From Pseudomonas karstica (GTDB lineage: Bacteria; Pseudomonadota; Gammaproteobacteria; Pseudomonadales; Pseudomonadaceae), in contig NZ_WLYI01000007.1 of NCBI RefSeq assembly GCF_009707515.1, forward strand, positions 62,001-126,000: a stretch of DNA of 64,000 bases. Reading direction: 5' to 3'. The notes below the pieces were generated by a model, which ran no database searches, was not told the origin of the DNA, and saw only the letters and a list, made by a program, of their open reading frames with translations. The position numbers and the translations under genes are program-made. Of the stretch, positions 17,153 to 26,395 are shown in pieces. How positions within the stretch are numbered: position 1 is the first letter of the stretch; each line of letters begins with the position of its first letter.

Positions 17153-17994
17153 TGACGATCACTCCCGGCCACTGGCTGGCGCAACAGCAGCAGGCGGGGC
17201 GCTGGTTGTGCCTGATGCTTGATCGTGACAACGAAGCCTGCCAGTCACTGCAGGCAGCACGTGCAGTGTCGCAGTATTACAGCCTCTACAGTGCAACTGC
17301 CGTGGCGGAGTTGGCGGCGAATGGTCCGTTGGTCCTGTTGCTGGATCACCTCGACGAGCCCGCGCTTGCCAAGCTGTTGCAGCAGCCTGAGTTGAACTGG
17401 GGCTGGTTGGGTAGTCTGCCCGATGACGACCTGTCAGGGATCACTCGGCATTGGCGCGAGCGGCTGCTGGTGGGGCCAGAGGGAAACCGGGCGCTGTACC
17501 GTTTCCACGACAACCGTACCTTGGCACGCACCTTGGCCCATCTGCCGGCTCAGGAGTGGCCCGCCTTCCTGGGGCCGCTGATCAGCGTGTGCTACTGGCA
17601 AGGCGAGCACTGGAGTTGTGGCAACAACCCGGCGCCCGGTGAGTATCCGGTTCCCGATCCTGTTCCATGGCTTGAAGTCCCCAACCCTCAAGCCGAGGCG
17701 ATTCTACAAGCCAATATCCTGCGATACCTGCTGGCTGAGCATAGTGAAGACCTTTGCCGATTGGTCGAACACCAGGATCCGAGGCTATGGCTGGCACAGG
17801 TGCTGGAGCAAGCTCGCGCCTGGCAATGGGAGGGGCCGGAGCAGTTGGAGTTTTTAGTGGTTCAGCGGTTGGTAGAGGCGAGCGGGGCGGCGGTTATTCA
17901 TTGGCAGCCGATGCCTGGGGAGGATGCGATGGAGCATTTTCAGAGGGTGGTTGAGCAGCGGAAGCGGTTGGAGGGGGATGGCAGTCATGGCTAA
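17152..17994 (+). CDS. DUF4123 T6SS effector adaptor (Tap/TEC)
   Basis: 280 residues. An N-terminal DUF4123-type region (about residues 15-135, with LVLLLDHLDEP, LNWGWLG and LYRFHDNRTL) is followed by a helical C-terminal part. DUF4123 proteins are known chaperones that load a specific effector onto its cognate VgrG. The start overlaps the vgrG stop by one base and its end overlaps the next gene, so it is translated with both. The neighbouring lipase is its likely cargo. Confidence 0.87.
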   Translation: MTITPGHWLAQQQQAGRWLCLMLDRDNEACQSLQAARAVSQYYSLYSATAVAELAANGPLVLLLDHLDEPALAKLLQQPELNWGWLGSLPDDDLSGITRHWRERLLVGPEGNRALYRFHDNRTLARTLAHLPAQEWPAFLGPLISVCYWQGEHWSCGNNPAPGEYPVPDPVPWLEVPNPQAEAILQANILRYLLAEHSEDLCRLVEHQDPRLWLAQVLEQARAWQWEGPEQLEFLVVQRLVEASGAAVIHWQPMPGEDAMEHFQRVVEQRKRLEGDGSHG

Positions 17995-18778
17995 GTGGAA
18001 GGTGTTGATGGGTAGTGCGTTGTTCGTGGGTGGCACGTTGGCCAGTAGTGGGTGCGCGGTGAAGGCGGTTGACAGTTTCACACTGGAGGTGGATTTGCCG
18101 GCGAATTTTCGCTTTAGGGGCGATGCGATTTACGAACCTGCAAGGGGGGAGGTTTGTACGTTACCCGAGCGACGAGGCAAACGGCCGGATTTTAAGGTTC
18201 TCGATACTCCGGGGAAACCCGAGGCCAACCGAGTCAGTTTCACAGTGCCATTGACGGAGCGGGTGAATAACTGCCCGCTGGTATTGCGCAGTATCACGTT
18301 TGATATGTATGCGAAATGGGGGGAGCGCTGGTCAGATGTTGGAGGAGATTATGCCTTTATTGGGATGCGCGATCGGTTGGAGTCGGGGATGTCGGGTATG
18401 CCTGAGTCTGGTGTTCAGGTGTTGCCGGGAGGGTGTCAGTGGTTTTTTCGCACCATGGGGCCGCTGCATGCAATTAGGAAACTTTTGAAATGCAATTCAT
18501 TGGATGCTGAAGGGCAGCCGCGTACAGCGCGTGCAGGAGGCGTAGTGCAGAGGGGGGCTTTACAAGGGAAAACGTTGAGAATGGTATTGGGTTTGACCGA
18601 TGAGGAACTGCCTGCTTTTGATGATCGTTGGGTAGCAGTTTCAGGTGGGTGGAAGCGTTGCATGGGTGACAGCCTGGATGATGTGTACGCGTTTTGCCGT
18701 GGAAATACGACTGATTTCAAGCCTTTCAAAATGCCAGATGGACGCATCTGCAATATCTACCCCACATGTAAGGAATAG
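17987..18778 (+). CDS. Putative periplasmic lipoprotein, likely immunity protein for the lipase effector
   Basis: 263 residues, no family recognised with certainty. The N-terminus is a signal sequence with charged start, hydrophobic core (VLMGSALFVGGTL) and Cys23 in the context ASSGC, a weak lipobox. The mature part is of mixed composition with several Cys. It overlaps the adaptor gene by eight bases and is followed 12 bases later by the lipase gene. Lipase effectors of T6SS are commonly encoded next to periplasmic or lipoprotein inhibitors, so this position and localisation suggest the immunity role. An accessory role is the alternative. The strong GGGGGATGG stretch just upstream supports the start. 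Confidence 0.6.
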   Translation: MAKWKVLMGSALFVGGTLASSGCAVKAVDSFTLEVDLPANFRFRGDAIYEPARGEVCTLPERRGKRPDFKVLDTPGKPEANRVSFTVPLTERVNNCPLVLRSITFDMYAKWGERWSDVGGDYAFIGMRDRLESGMSGMPESGVQVLPGGCQWFFRTMGPLHAIRKLLKCNSLDAEGQPRTARAGGVVQRGALQGKTLRMVLGLTDEELPAFDDRWVAVSGGWKRCMGDSLDDVYAFCRGNTTDFKPFKMPDGRICNIYPTCKE

Positions 18779-18789
18779 GGTACGAACTC

Positions 18790-20946
18790 ATGAAACAGAA
18801 TGCATGGAAGCAACCGTTTTTCAGCGGCAAGATGCCTGCCTGCCATTTACGAGGGCATTGGGCGAGTTTCTGTTTAGTTGATGAGTTGGGGGATGGGAAG
18901 GCATACGGTGGTCTGCCTTATACACTTCATGACAGCGCAGGGCACCAGTATTACGGCCGGCTGAATGGTGAGGGTTTTGCCAAACTCGATGATTTTTACT
19001 GTGGCCCGCTGGTCCTCATGCTGGACGAGCGCTATTGCGGGATAGAAAAGCCCTATACCGATCTGATGACGCGTATGACTTACACGCTGCCCATCACCGA
19101 GCTCCAGGTTCGCGCCGAAAAAACTCGATTTTCCCGGGATGACGGCCGGCCGGTCGAGCGCAATCCGGCGCAGCAACAGGCGGACAAGTTTTATCAGGTT
19201 GAAGTGCGGGACTTGGTCCGGCATGTCGCTCACTTGCCGCCTGAGGTGCCAGGGGCTCATCGCCCCAAGCGACATGCGCTGAAAATGATGGCTGACCTTG
19301 GGTTTGGACCACCTCAGCTTACCTTGGCAGGGCTGGTTTTATTTCCCAACCAGCACACCGTGCTGGAGGTCCGGCCATTGCGGGCGCTACGGCCAATATT
19401 GTCCACCGAAGACCAGTTCTGCGCCTTGAACCTCTATCAATTGGCATTGATAGCTACCTTGAGTTACTGCAAGTTTGGTCAGGAACCGCCGATAAAACCT
19501 GTTGATAAAGTCAGCTTTCCGCTGGATCCAAGCGTAGGTAATCTGTTTGCCGAAAAGCTCTCGGGTTATCAGGAAGCGTGGAAAGTCGATCCGGGCCAAA
19601 TAGAACGCTTTTATCCAATATATGAAGATGTACCTTACTCTCAACGGTTTGAGATTCTGCCCTTCGATCCTGAGTTGTATCAGCAGAACCGCCCGGAGTT
19701 GGGTCCGGAGCAGGAACATCCCGCCCGACTGCATTTTTTTGACGATAAGGAGCGAGGCACGGACACCCAGGCATTTATCAGTCATCACGATGAGGTAATT
19801 CTGATCGCTGTGCGTGGCACAGCCAGCCTCTGCGATGGACTGCGAGATGCAAACGCCCACCAGGTCGCTTTTGTCGGAGGTGTTGGCAAGGTTCATGAGG
19901 GCTTTTATCAGGCTTACCAAGCCATGCGCGATTTTGTACTGCGTTACTTCGACCGATTTTATACAGGGCAACGCATAGTGATTTGCGGTCACAGCCTGGG
20001 CGGTGCGATCGCCCTGTTGCTAGCCGAAGGGTTGCGTCGAACCGAAGAAGTCCGCTTCAACATCCTCCTCTACACCTACGGCGCTCCGCGGGCCGCCGAC
20101 TCCGAGTTCACTGAAGGCGCCTCTGCCCTGGTACACCACCGCATCGTCAACCACAACGACCCGGTTCCCAGCCTTCCGGCACCCTGGATGAACACCACCG
20201 CCAAAATCTGGATCCCGGGGGCCGTGGTGCTGTTCAGCAATCCGGCACCCGGTGGCCTGCTATTCGTCCTGGGCTTGGTGCGCCTGAGCGGCAACCCTTA
20301 TCAGCATCACGGCGCACAACAGCATTTCATGCCTATCGTCTTGCCCGACGGCACCCAGTCCTCGGTGTTGTGGGCTCCCGGCTGTGAATCGATTGAGGAG
20401 GTGGGGGGTAATCGTGCCTTGCAAATTAACGGCGACATGCCTGAGCGGGCCAACCTGATCAAACAACTGGCCCAGTTCAAACAGCACATGATGGTTGTCA
20501 GCTACATACCGGCTGCGTGGGCCACTTTGCGGCGTTGGCAACAAACCCTGGACACGAATAGCACTCTGGTGACTGCGCGGGAGTTTGAGCTGATCGATCA
20601 CGCCTTGACCACCATGCAGGAACAATTGCGGCACAAGAAGTGTGAGTTGAATTGCCAGCGTCCCGCCAACCAGCGAGGCTACGAAGGCAATGATGGCTTG
20701 AGCGCTGAAGTCGACCGCCTGGACACCAGTCGCCAGCGCTTGGCGAGCCTGCGCTGGCGTCGATTGCAAGCCTGGGAGGTCTACGGCAGCCACGCCCAAT
20801 CCCCAACCTTGCAACCGTGCCTGAACCGCTGGTTTTCCCATCAGGAAAACCGCGAGCTATCCCAAGTGGCAAGTATTCCCCCGCAACGGGACGACGACTG
20901 GGGGGCGGGAAGGGCGCAAACCCTGGATATCGATTCGATCGTGTAA
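18790..20946 (+). CDS. T6SS lipase effector, class 3 lipase (Tle2-like)
   Basis: 718 residues. The central region (about 300-520) is a class 3 lipase domain: the nucleophile elbow GHSLGG has Ser402, Asp457 in HNDPVPSLP and His506/507 in the QHHG segment complete a plausible triad, and IAVRGTAS precedes as the oxyanion region. The N-terminal 270 residues are probably a delivery domain that contacts the adaptor or VgrG. The C-terminal 150 residues are helical and charged. Gene context (vgrG, DUF4123 adaptor, lipoprotein) is that of the Tle phospholipase effectors; class 3 lipase effectors such as TseL belong to the Tle2 group. The target would be phospholipids of competing cells. Substrate class is inferred. 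Confidence 0.85.
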   Translation: MKQNAWKQPFFSGKMPACHLRGHWASFCLVDELGDGKAYGGLPYTLHDSAGHQYYGRLNGEGFAKLDDFYCGPLVLMLDERYCGIEKPYTDLMTRMTYTLPITELQVRAEKTRFSRDDGRPVERNPAQQQADKFYQVEVRDLVRHVAHLPPEVPGAHRPKRHALKMMADLGFGPPQLTLAGLVLFPNQHTVLEVRPLRALRPILSTEDQFCALNLYQLALIATLSYCKFGQEPPIKPVDKVSFPLDPSVGNLFAEKLSGYQEAWKVDPGQIERFYPIYEDVPYSQRFEILPFDPELYQQNRPELGPEQEHPARLHFFDDKERGTDTQAFISHHDEVILIAVRGTASLCDGLRDANAHQVAFVGGVGKVHEGFYQAYQAMRDFVLRYFDRFYTGQRIVICGHSLGGAIALLLAEGLRRTEEVRFNILLYTYGAPRAADSEFTEGASALVHHRIVNHNDPVPSLPAPWMNTTAKIWIPGAVVLFSNPAPGGLLFVLGLVRLSGNPYQHHGAQQHFMPIVLPDGTQSSVLWAPGCESIEEVGGNRALQINGDMPERANLIKQLAQFKQHMMVVSYIPAAWATLRRWQQTLDTNSTLVTAREFELIDHALTTMQEQLRHKKCELNCQRPANQRGYEGNDGLSAEVDRLDTSRQRLASLRWRRLQAWEVYGSHAQSPTLQPCLNRWFSHQENRELSQVASIPPQRDDDWGAGRAQTLDIDSIV

Positions 20947-20948
20947 AC

Positions 20949-22184
20949 CTACAAGAACTCCACCTGGGCTGGCTGCCGCTTCATCAGCACCTGGCCCCCG
21001 CGAATCGAATACAACGCCAGGCCTTGGCTGCGAATCACTTCATAGTCGCTGTCGGCGGAAAGGATCAGCATGTTCGCCGGGCGTCCAGGCTCCAGGCCAT
21101 AACGATCACCCAGGGCCATGGCTTTGGCGCTGTTGTCGGTGACCAGGTCCAGGGCATTTTGCAGGTTGCGGTAGCCGAGCATATGACAGATATGCAAACC
21201 GGCCTCCAACACCCGCAGGATGTTGCCGTTACCCAGGGGGTACCACGGATCGACGATGGAGTCCTGGCCAAAACAGACGTTCATACCGGCCTCCAGCAGT
21301 TCGTTGACCCGTGTCACGCCACGGCGTTTCGGGAAGCTGTCGAAGCGGCCCTGCAGGTGGATGCTTTCGGTGGGGCAGGAGACGAAACTGATACCCGAGT
21401 GCCCCAACAGGCGGAACAGCTTGGCGCAGTAGGCATTGTCGTAAGAGCCCATGGCCGTGGTGTGGCTGGCGGTGACCCGCGCGCCCATGTCACGGCTGCG
21501 GGCTTCTTCGGCCAGTACTTCCAGAAAGCGCGAGTGAGGGTCGTCGGTTTCATCACAATGCACGTCCACCAGGCAACCGGTGCGCTCGGCCAGGTCCATC
21601 AGGTACTTCACCGAACTGACGCCCTGGTCACGGGTGTATTCAAAATGCGGGATGCCGCCAATCACATCTGCCCCCAGGCGAATGGCTTCTTCCATCAGTT
21701 CGCGGCCATTGCGGTAGGACTCGATGCCTTCCTGGGGAAACGCGACGATTTGCAGGTCGATCAGATGGGTACTTTCCTCGCGTACTTCCAGCATCGCCTT
21801 GAGGGCAGTGAGGTTTGGGTCGGTGACGTCGACGTGGGTGCGTACGTGCTGGATGCCGTGGGCGGCCAGGGCCTGGATGGTTTTCTTGGCGCGGCTCTTG
21901 GTGTCTTCAAGGGTAATGGTGGTCTTGCGTTCGCCCCAGCACTCTATGCCCTCGAACAGCGTCCCGCTCATGTTCCAGCGAGGCTCGCCGGCGGTGAGGG
22001 TGGCGTCGAGGTGGATGTGTGGCTCGACGAAGGGCGGGACGACCAGATTACCGGCGGCGTCCAGGTCACCCGGACCCGCTGCCGGCGTAGCGCCTTGTGG
22101 GGTGATGCTGGCGATCCGGCCGTGTTCCAGGTGCAGATCATGCAGGCCTTCACGGTTGCGCAGGCGTGCGTTGATGATATGCAT
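20949..22184 (-). CDS. codA: Cytosine deaminase
   Basis: 411 residues, an amidohydrolase-superfamily enzyme converting cytosine to uracil in pyrimidine salvage. The metal-binding HxH is at His56/His58 in VEPHIHLD, and later motifs HCDETDD, SHTTAMG and CFGQDSIVDPW match CodA as I know it. The ATG at 22184 has GAGGAA upstream; the frame extends to 22238 without support. It lies 40 bases downstream of codB on the minus strand. Its stop is two bases from the convergent lipase gene stop. Confidence 0.93.
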   Translation of the reverse strand: MHIINARLRNREGLHDLHLEHGRIASITPQGATPAAGPGDLDAAGNLVVPPFVEPHIHLDATLTAGEPRWNMSGTLFEGIECWGERKTTITLEDTKSRAKKTIQALAAHGIQHVRTHVDVTDPNLTALKAMLEVREESTHLIDLQIVAFPQEGIESYRNGRELMEEAIRLGADVIGGIPHFEYTRDQGVSSVKYLMDLAERTGCLVDVHCDETDDPHSRFLEVLAEEARSRDMGARVTASHTTAMGSYDNAYCAKLFRLLGHSGISFVSCPTESIHLQGRFDSFPKRRGVTRVNELLEAGMNVCFGQDSIVDPWYPLGNGNILRVLEAGLHICHMLGYRNLQNALDLVTDNSAKAMALGDRYGLEPGRPANMLILSADSDYEVIRSQGLALYSIRGGQVLMKRQPAQVEFL

Positions 22185-22224
22185 GGGCAAGTTCCTCTTG
22201 GGCAAAAAGCAATCAGGTGTTTCA

Positions 22225-23493
22225 TTATGCCTGGACATCAGCCAGTGGCGTCCGCACCCGTAGTACAGCGGTGAGTACGATGTAGGTCAACGACGCGGCG
22301 ACAATTCCCACCAACGGTGCCACCCACGGCGAGTTGAACGCCAGGACCGTGCCGACGGCATAGGCCAGCAACCCAGGCCAGTTGAATGCCGGCAAGCGTG
22401 TATCGGCCAATCGTGGATAGTGGCCTCGATACCGATAGAAGAAGTCCGCCATGATGACCCCGCCAATCGGCGGAATCACCGTGCCCAGCAGGATCAGGTA
22501 GGGCACCAGCATGTCGTACATGCCCAGCAGCGCCAACAGCGTACCGATCACTGCGCCGACGAGCGTCACGGTTTTACGGCGACGGGTGCGCAGCAGGTTG
22601 CAGCCGGCGACAGCGAAGTTGTAGATGGTGTTGTCCTGGGTGCTCCAGATGTTGAGCAGCAGCATGGCCATCGCTGCCATGGCAAAGCCTTGCAGCAGCA
22701 ATACTTCCACCACATCCGGCTGTTGATAGACGATGGCGCCATAGGCACCGATCAGTACCATCAAGCCATTGCCGATGAAGAAGCCAATCAGGCTGGCCAG
22801 CACGGCCACCCGGGCCGAACGGGAAAACCGCGTCCAGTTGGTGGCCTGGGTGGCGCCGCTGACAAAGGTGCCGAACACGAGGGTAATGGCAGTCGATATA
22901 TCCAGTTCGCCGCTCGGTACCACCGCCAGCAAGCCATCCAGCCCACCGACTTTCACAGTGGCAACCCATATCGACAGCAATAGCAGAAGACCCATGGCTG
23001 GCACGGCGATATAAGACAGAATCTCCAGCCCGCGATAGCCCACGTAGGCCGTGGCGCAGAACAGCAAGCCGAACAGCACCATCAGTGCCAGCACGCTACC
23101 CTGGCTCAATTCGAAATATTTGCCCAGAACCACGGCGGCGGTGGCGGTGCCCCAGGCGTACCAACCAATCTGGGTAAAACCAAGGATCAGGTCGCTCAGT
23201 TTGCTGCCGACTTCGCCGAAGCAGAAGCGCCCCATCAGCACCGAGTTCAAACCACTTTTGAAGGCGATGTAACCCAGGCCTGCGGCATAGATACCCAACA
23301 ACAGGTTACCCAGGGCCACGACACCGAGCATTTGAGTAAAACTGAAGGCCACCCCCAGCTTGCCGCCGGCAAACATGGTGGCGGTAAAAAAGGTGAAACC
23401 CAGCAGCACCATGGCCGTGGACGCAAGGCCTTTGCGCGCATGCATGGGGACCTCGCTGAGGGGGTAATCGTTGCCCGCTTCGTGCTGCGTCAT
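22225..23493 (-). CDS. codB: Cytosine permease
   Basis: 422 residues and about twelve membrane segments of the NCS1 family, with LGFTQIGWYAWGTATAAV in the substrate-binding region, as in CodB. It imports cytosine for the deaminase encoded next. The start at 23493 has GGGAGAA upstream. Adjacent to codA in the order codB-codA, as in the E. coli operon. The 67-base gap before it likely holds the promoter. Confidence 0.92.
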   Translation of the reverse strand: MTQHEAGNDYPLSEVPMHARKGLASTAMVLLGFTFFTATMFAGGKLGVAFSFTQMLGVVALGNLLLGIYAAGLGYIAFKSGLNSVLMGRFCFGEVGSKLSDLILGFTQIGWYAWGTATAAVVLGKYFELSQGSVLALMVLFGLLFCATAYVGYRGLEILSYIAVPAMGLLLLLSIWVATVKVGGLDGLLAVVPSGELDISTAITLVFGTFVSGATQATNWTRFSRSARVAVLASLIGFFIGNGLMVLIGAYGAIVYQQPDVVEVLLLQGFAMAAMAMLLLNIWSTQDNTIYNFAVAGCNLLRTRRRKTVTLVGAVIGTLLALLGMYDMLVPYLILLGTVIPPIGGVIMADFFYRYRGHYPRLADTRLPAFNWPGLLAYAVGTVLAFNSPWVAPLVGIVAASLTYIVLTAVLRVRTPLADVQA

Positions 23494-23560
23494 GTGTCTT
23501 CTCCCTGAGTGACTGGCGCAGCTGCGTTGCACCGCTCGTGCCAACTTCAGGGGGAAGGGG

Positions 23561-24184
23561 TCAATCAAACAAGGTGTGGGTTGTCTCACCGCGATGAAAA
23601 GCAAACGCTGCCTCAAGATCACTCTCGATGGTCCGGCCTCGGGACAGCGGTGGCAGGTCGTCCAGACTGAAGAAACCGACATCCGTGGTCTCGAAGCCCG
23701 CCACGGGTTGGGCTTGATCAATACGCTCACACAGGAAGTACAGCTTGTAGAAGTCCCGGGTATCCGGTTTGTACAAACCCTTGGCTTTGTGGGTGACACT
23801 GTACAGCGCCCGCGCCGTCACGGTTAATCCGGCCTCTTCGCGGATTTCCTTGACGATGTTTTCAGCTGCTGACAAGCCGATATCGGCATAACCGCCAGGC
23901 AGCGCCCAGCAGCCGTCGGTCAATTCCCGCACCAACAGGATGCGGTCGCCCTCAATCACTGCACCACGCACATCGAGCATGGGTGTCGAATAACGCTTGG
24001 CGAAATCCGAAACCAGCCCGGTGATGCGTTCCACAGGCACGTTGCCCAGCTGTGCCAGCATGCTATTGGCAATGTGCGCGATCTCTTCGAGGCGTTCGCG
24101 GTCGAAATCGTCCTTGCAGAAATGCAGACCGGTGGAGGCGATGGCCTGCAAGCGTTTGGCGTGGGCCAGCCAGGTGTTTTCCAT
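23561..24184 (-). CDS. Nudix hydrolase with N-terminal helical domain
   Basis: 207 residues. The first 65 residues are a helical N-terminal domain found in one Nudix subgroup (PF12535-like), followed by the Nudix fold with LPGGYADIGLS and KEIREEAG (Nudix helix Glu116 and Glu117). The classical box is G-x5-E-x7-REUxEExGU; here the first Glu is Leu104 and the Arg is Lys112. The metal-binding glutamates are present, so hydrolysis of a nucleoside diphosphate derivative is still plausible. Substrate unknown. It lies between codB and queD on the same strand. Confidence 0.85.
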   Translation of the reverse strand: MENTWLAHAKRLQAIASTGLHFCKDDFDRERLEEIAHIANSMLAQLGNVPVERITGLVSDFAKRYSTPMLDVRGAVIEGDRILLVRELTDGCWALPGGYADIGLSAAENIVKEIREEAGLTVTARALYSVTHKAKGLYKPDTRDFYKLYFLCERIDQAQPVAGFETTDVGFFSLDDLPPLSRGRTIESDLEAAFAFHRGETTHTLFD

Positions 24185-24260
24185 GATGGGTTCCTTGAGT
24201 GCCTGAAGGCGATGGCGAGCGCTTCAAGCTGAACCTTGCGCCCCGTTCCACAGCGCCGAC

Positions 24261-24617
24261 TTACTCGCCGCGATAAATGCAGCCACTGGTGCACGTCTCA
24301 TGGATGCGAATCGCGCTGAGCTCGGGCAGCAGTGGTTTCAATTCATTCCAGATCCACTTGGCCAGTACTTCGCTGGTAGGGTTTTCCAGGCCAGGAATGT
24401 CATTGAGGTAGTTGTGGTCGAGGCGCTCGTAGAGCGGCTTGAAAATCGCCTTGATCTCCGAGAAGTCACGGATCCAGCCGGTGTGCGGGTCGAGGTCGCC
24501 GCTCAGGTGGATGGCCACCTTGAACGAGTGGCCGTGCAGGCGCCCGCATTTGTGACCTTCGGGCACGTGGGGCAGGCGGTGGGCGGACTCGAAGGTAAAC
24601 TCTTTGAAAATTTCCAC
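24261..24617 (-). CDS. queD: 6-carboxy-5,6,7,8-tetrahydropterin synthase QueD
   Basis: 118 residues, full length for QueD. The zinc ligands His13, His28 and His30 (SAHRLP, RLHGHSF) and the catalytic Cys24 of the CxxxHxH-like segment are present, as is the DFSEIK motif. It catalyses the second step of queuosine/preQ1 synthesis from dihydroneopterin triphosphate. No other que gene is close. Confidence 0.95.
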   Translation of the reverse strand: MEIFKEFTFESAHRLPHVPEGHKCGRLHGHSFKVAIHLSGDLDPHTGWIRDFSEIKAIFKPLYERLDHNYLNDIPGLENPTSEVLAKWIWNELKPLLPELSAIRIHETCTSGCIYRGE

Positions 24618-25033
24618 GGTGTGACCTGTATGGCTTGAGTTGCTTGGGTTGTAGGCGATTGTCAGTGTTTGGTGTACTGATCAATGTACTGATTGGTCGT
24701 TGCCAGGGGTGCAGTGGCTATCCATTGTGAGATTGCCGACTGGCGCCAGGCGACCGAATTGGGACCTATTCTAACCTGTTTCGGGAATCTTCCTTCCCTG
24801 ATCCTGCGATAAACAGTGATCTTCCCAAGGCCGTTGGTATGAAGCCCCTCATAGAGGTGCAGGAAACGATTCGCCCGCTGTAGGCCCCGCAGTCTTGATG
24901 ATGTGAAGGGAGAGCGCTGTCATTCAGCGCTTTGGATCCGGATTTTTTGCCTGCTGTATTTCGCAAATGAATTATTGAGCCAATTCATACTCTTACCTTT
25001 GTATGAGCTCTGACCCTACTTTAAGGATGACAA
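24618..25033. other. Intergenic region with a hairpin; possible non-coding RNA
   Basis: 416 bases without a convincing gene. A stem AGCGCTG / CAGCGCT (24913-24919, 24925-24931) is followed by a run of six T about 12 bases later (around 24943-24948), a possible terminator on the plus strand. A 66-codon frame on the minus strand inside it has no ribosome site and unnatural composition. The region may hold the queD promoter, an sRNA or untranslated leader of the small lipoprotein; I cannot tell which. Confidence 0.4.
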
Positions 25034-25246
25034 ATGAAGCGCGCAGTAATGATTTTCTTAGCTGTATCAGGTTCTATCCTGCTTGTCGGCTGCGGGCATC
25101 ACCGTGACGGTGGAGAAAGGCACGATCGGGACCACCAGGGTCGTGGATACGACCGAGGGCATGATGATCGCGGGAATGACCATGGATACGATCGTGGTGA
25201 CAATGATCGGCGGCATGATCGCGGTCGTGATCGTAGAGACGACTGA
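25034..25246 (+). CDS. Small His/Asp/Arg/Gly-rich lipoprotein
   Basis: 70 residues. The signal sequence MKRAVMIFLAVSGSILL ends in the lipobox LVGC, giving a lipidated Cys20. The mature part is an irregular repeat of HDRG, DRGHDD and YDRG units, highly charged and rich in histidine. AAGGA lies 7 bases before the ATG. It may bind metal at the envelope, or simply be a disordered spacer; similar small lipoproteins exist in pseudomonads. It stands alone. Confidence 0.75.
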   Translation: MKRAVMIFLAVSGSILLVGCGHHRDGGERHDRDHQGRGYDRGHDDRGNDHGYDRGDNDRRHDRGRDRRDD

Positions 25247-25315
25247 GCCCCTGAAGGCTCACTGAAGGATTACCGAACGGTGCCGGCACTCGACAGCTTG
25301 CGCCTTGTGCCGGGG

Positions 25316-26395
25316 TCAGAGAGCCAGCAGTCGTTCGCCCAGGCCGCCGTTATCCGCCAAGCGCAGAAACTCATCCCCCAGCCGCCGGCTTTCGCTCATT
25401 GCCGTTTGCCAATAGGTGTGGCGGCTCGGGTCATCCCCCATGAAACGCTTGAAGTCACTGCGATCCGGTAGTTTGCCGTAGGGTAGGCGGGCCAGGTATT
25501 CCCGAGAAGGGGCCACTAGCAGCACGTCCTGCAAACCTTGCTGATTGGCGCGCCGCCAGGGCAGGCCTTTGTCGAACCAGCCGGGGATCACGCGGTCGGT
25601 GAAGTGCGGGTAGAGCACGATGTCATCGCCGTGGTAGGGCAAGTCGAGGTGATAGTCCAGCAAACCGCCGTCGCGGTAGGTGCCTGTGCCTGCGCCCGGC
25701 AGGTCGCGCACCCCTTGCATCACCATCGGAATCGAACCGGACGCCAGCAACGCCTGGCGCAGATTGGTCAATTCCAGGTGAAGCAAGCGTGACGGGAAAT
25801 CCTTGAGCGGATGCAGCGGTGGGGCCTGGCGTGGATCGTGGATGATCAGCCGTTCGAAATGTCGGGCCAACCGCGCGCGGCCTCGCAAGTTGTCGAGGAT
25901 CACCGATGACAATCCAAGACCCAGGCGGCCCCGATGGTCGTCGGCGAGCAGGCCGTGGCTTTTGACCACGACGATATTCAGTCGATAGTCGGGGTTATCC
26001 AGTAGCGTGGCGTCGCGCCCGGCCAGCAAGTCGTCGAGCATGCGCTTGCAGCTCTGGCTGACCTCGGCCATGGTCACGCCCTTGGCAAAGCTTTGCTCGT
26101 TATATAAGCGACCCAGATCAAGCAGGCCTTGTACCGGGTTGGGCAGGCAGGCGCTGGCAAAGCGCCAAGAGCCGATGGACGCGCCGATCAGCGAGCGCTG
26201 ACGAGGTGCCCGAGGCAGCCAGTCGCCAAACAGTGCGAGGTCCATGCCTTGGATTCCCAAGGCTTTTGGCCCTCCGGCAGCGCCAGGCAGAATACCGACG
26301 TCCGCCGGCTTCAAGCCATGTTCGCGAATACGCGAAAAGGCGCGTTTGCCGGCTTTGAGCGTCAGGGCTGGGTACTTGATGTGAATAGCCGTCAT
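25316..26395 (-). CDS. Patatin-like phospholipase
   Basis: 359 residues. The nucleophile motif GASIG carries Ser73 and the second catalytic residue is Asp242 in the YRDGGL motif; the oxyanion Gly-rich loop is PGAAGGPKAL (37-46). These form the Ser-Asp dyad of patatin lipases. No signal peptide is seen, so it is probably cytoplasmic or type-specific exported. It is divergent from the PepSY genes across about 160 bases. Substrate unknown. Confidence 0.85.
   Translation of the reverse strand: MTAIHIKYPALTLKAGKRAFSRIREHGLKPADVGILPGAAGGPKALGIQGMDLALFGDWLPRAPRQRSLIGASIGSWRFASACLPNPVQGLLDLGRLYNEQSFAKGVTMAEVSQSCKRMLDDLLAGRDATLLDNPDYRLNIVVVKSHGLLADDHRGRLGLGLSSVILDNLRGRARLARHFERLIIHDPRQAPPLHPLKDFPSRLLHLELTNLRQALLASGSIPMVMQGVRDLPGAGTGTYRDGGLLDYHLDLPYHGDDIVLYPHFTDRVIPGWFDKGLPWRRANQQGLQDVLLVAPSREYLARLPYGKLPDRSDFKRFMGDDPSRHTYWQTAMSESRRLGDEFLRLADNGGLGERLLAL

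Noticed and set aside
20817..22274. 485-codon plus-strand frame across codA
   Set aside because: Antisense shadow of codA, which has the full set of amidohydrolase motifs on the minus strand.
24766..24966. Minus-strand 66-codon frame in the gap before the small lipoprotein
   Set aside because: No ribosome site, irregular composition, and it overlaps a hairpin/T-run element.
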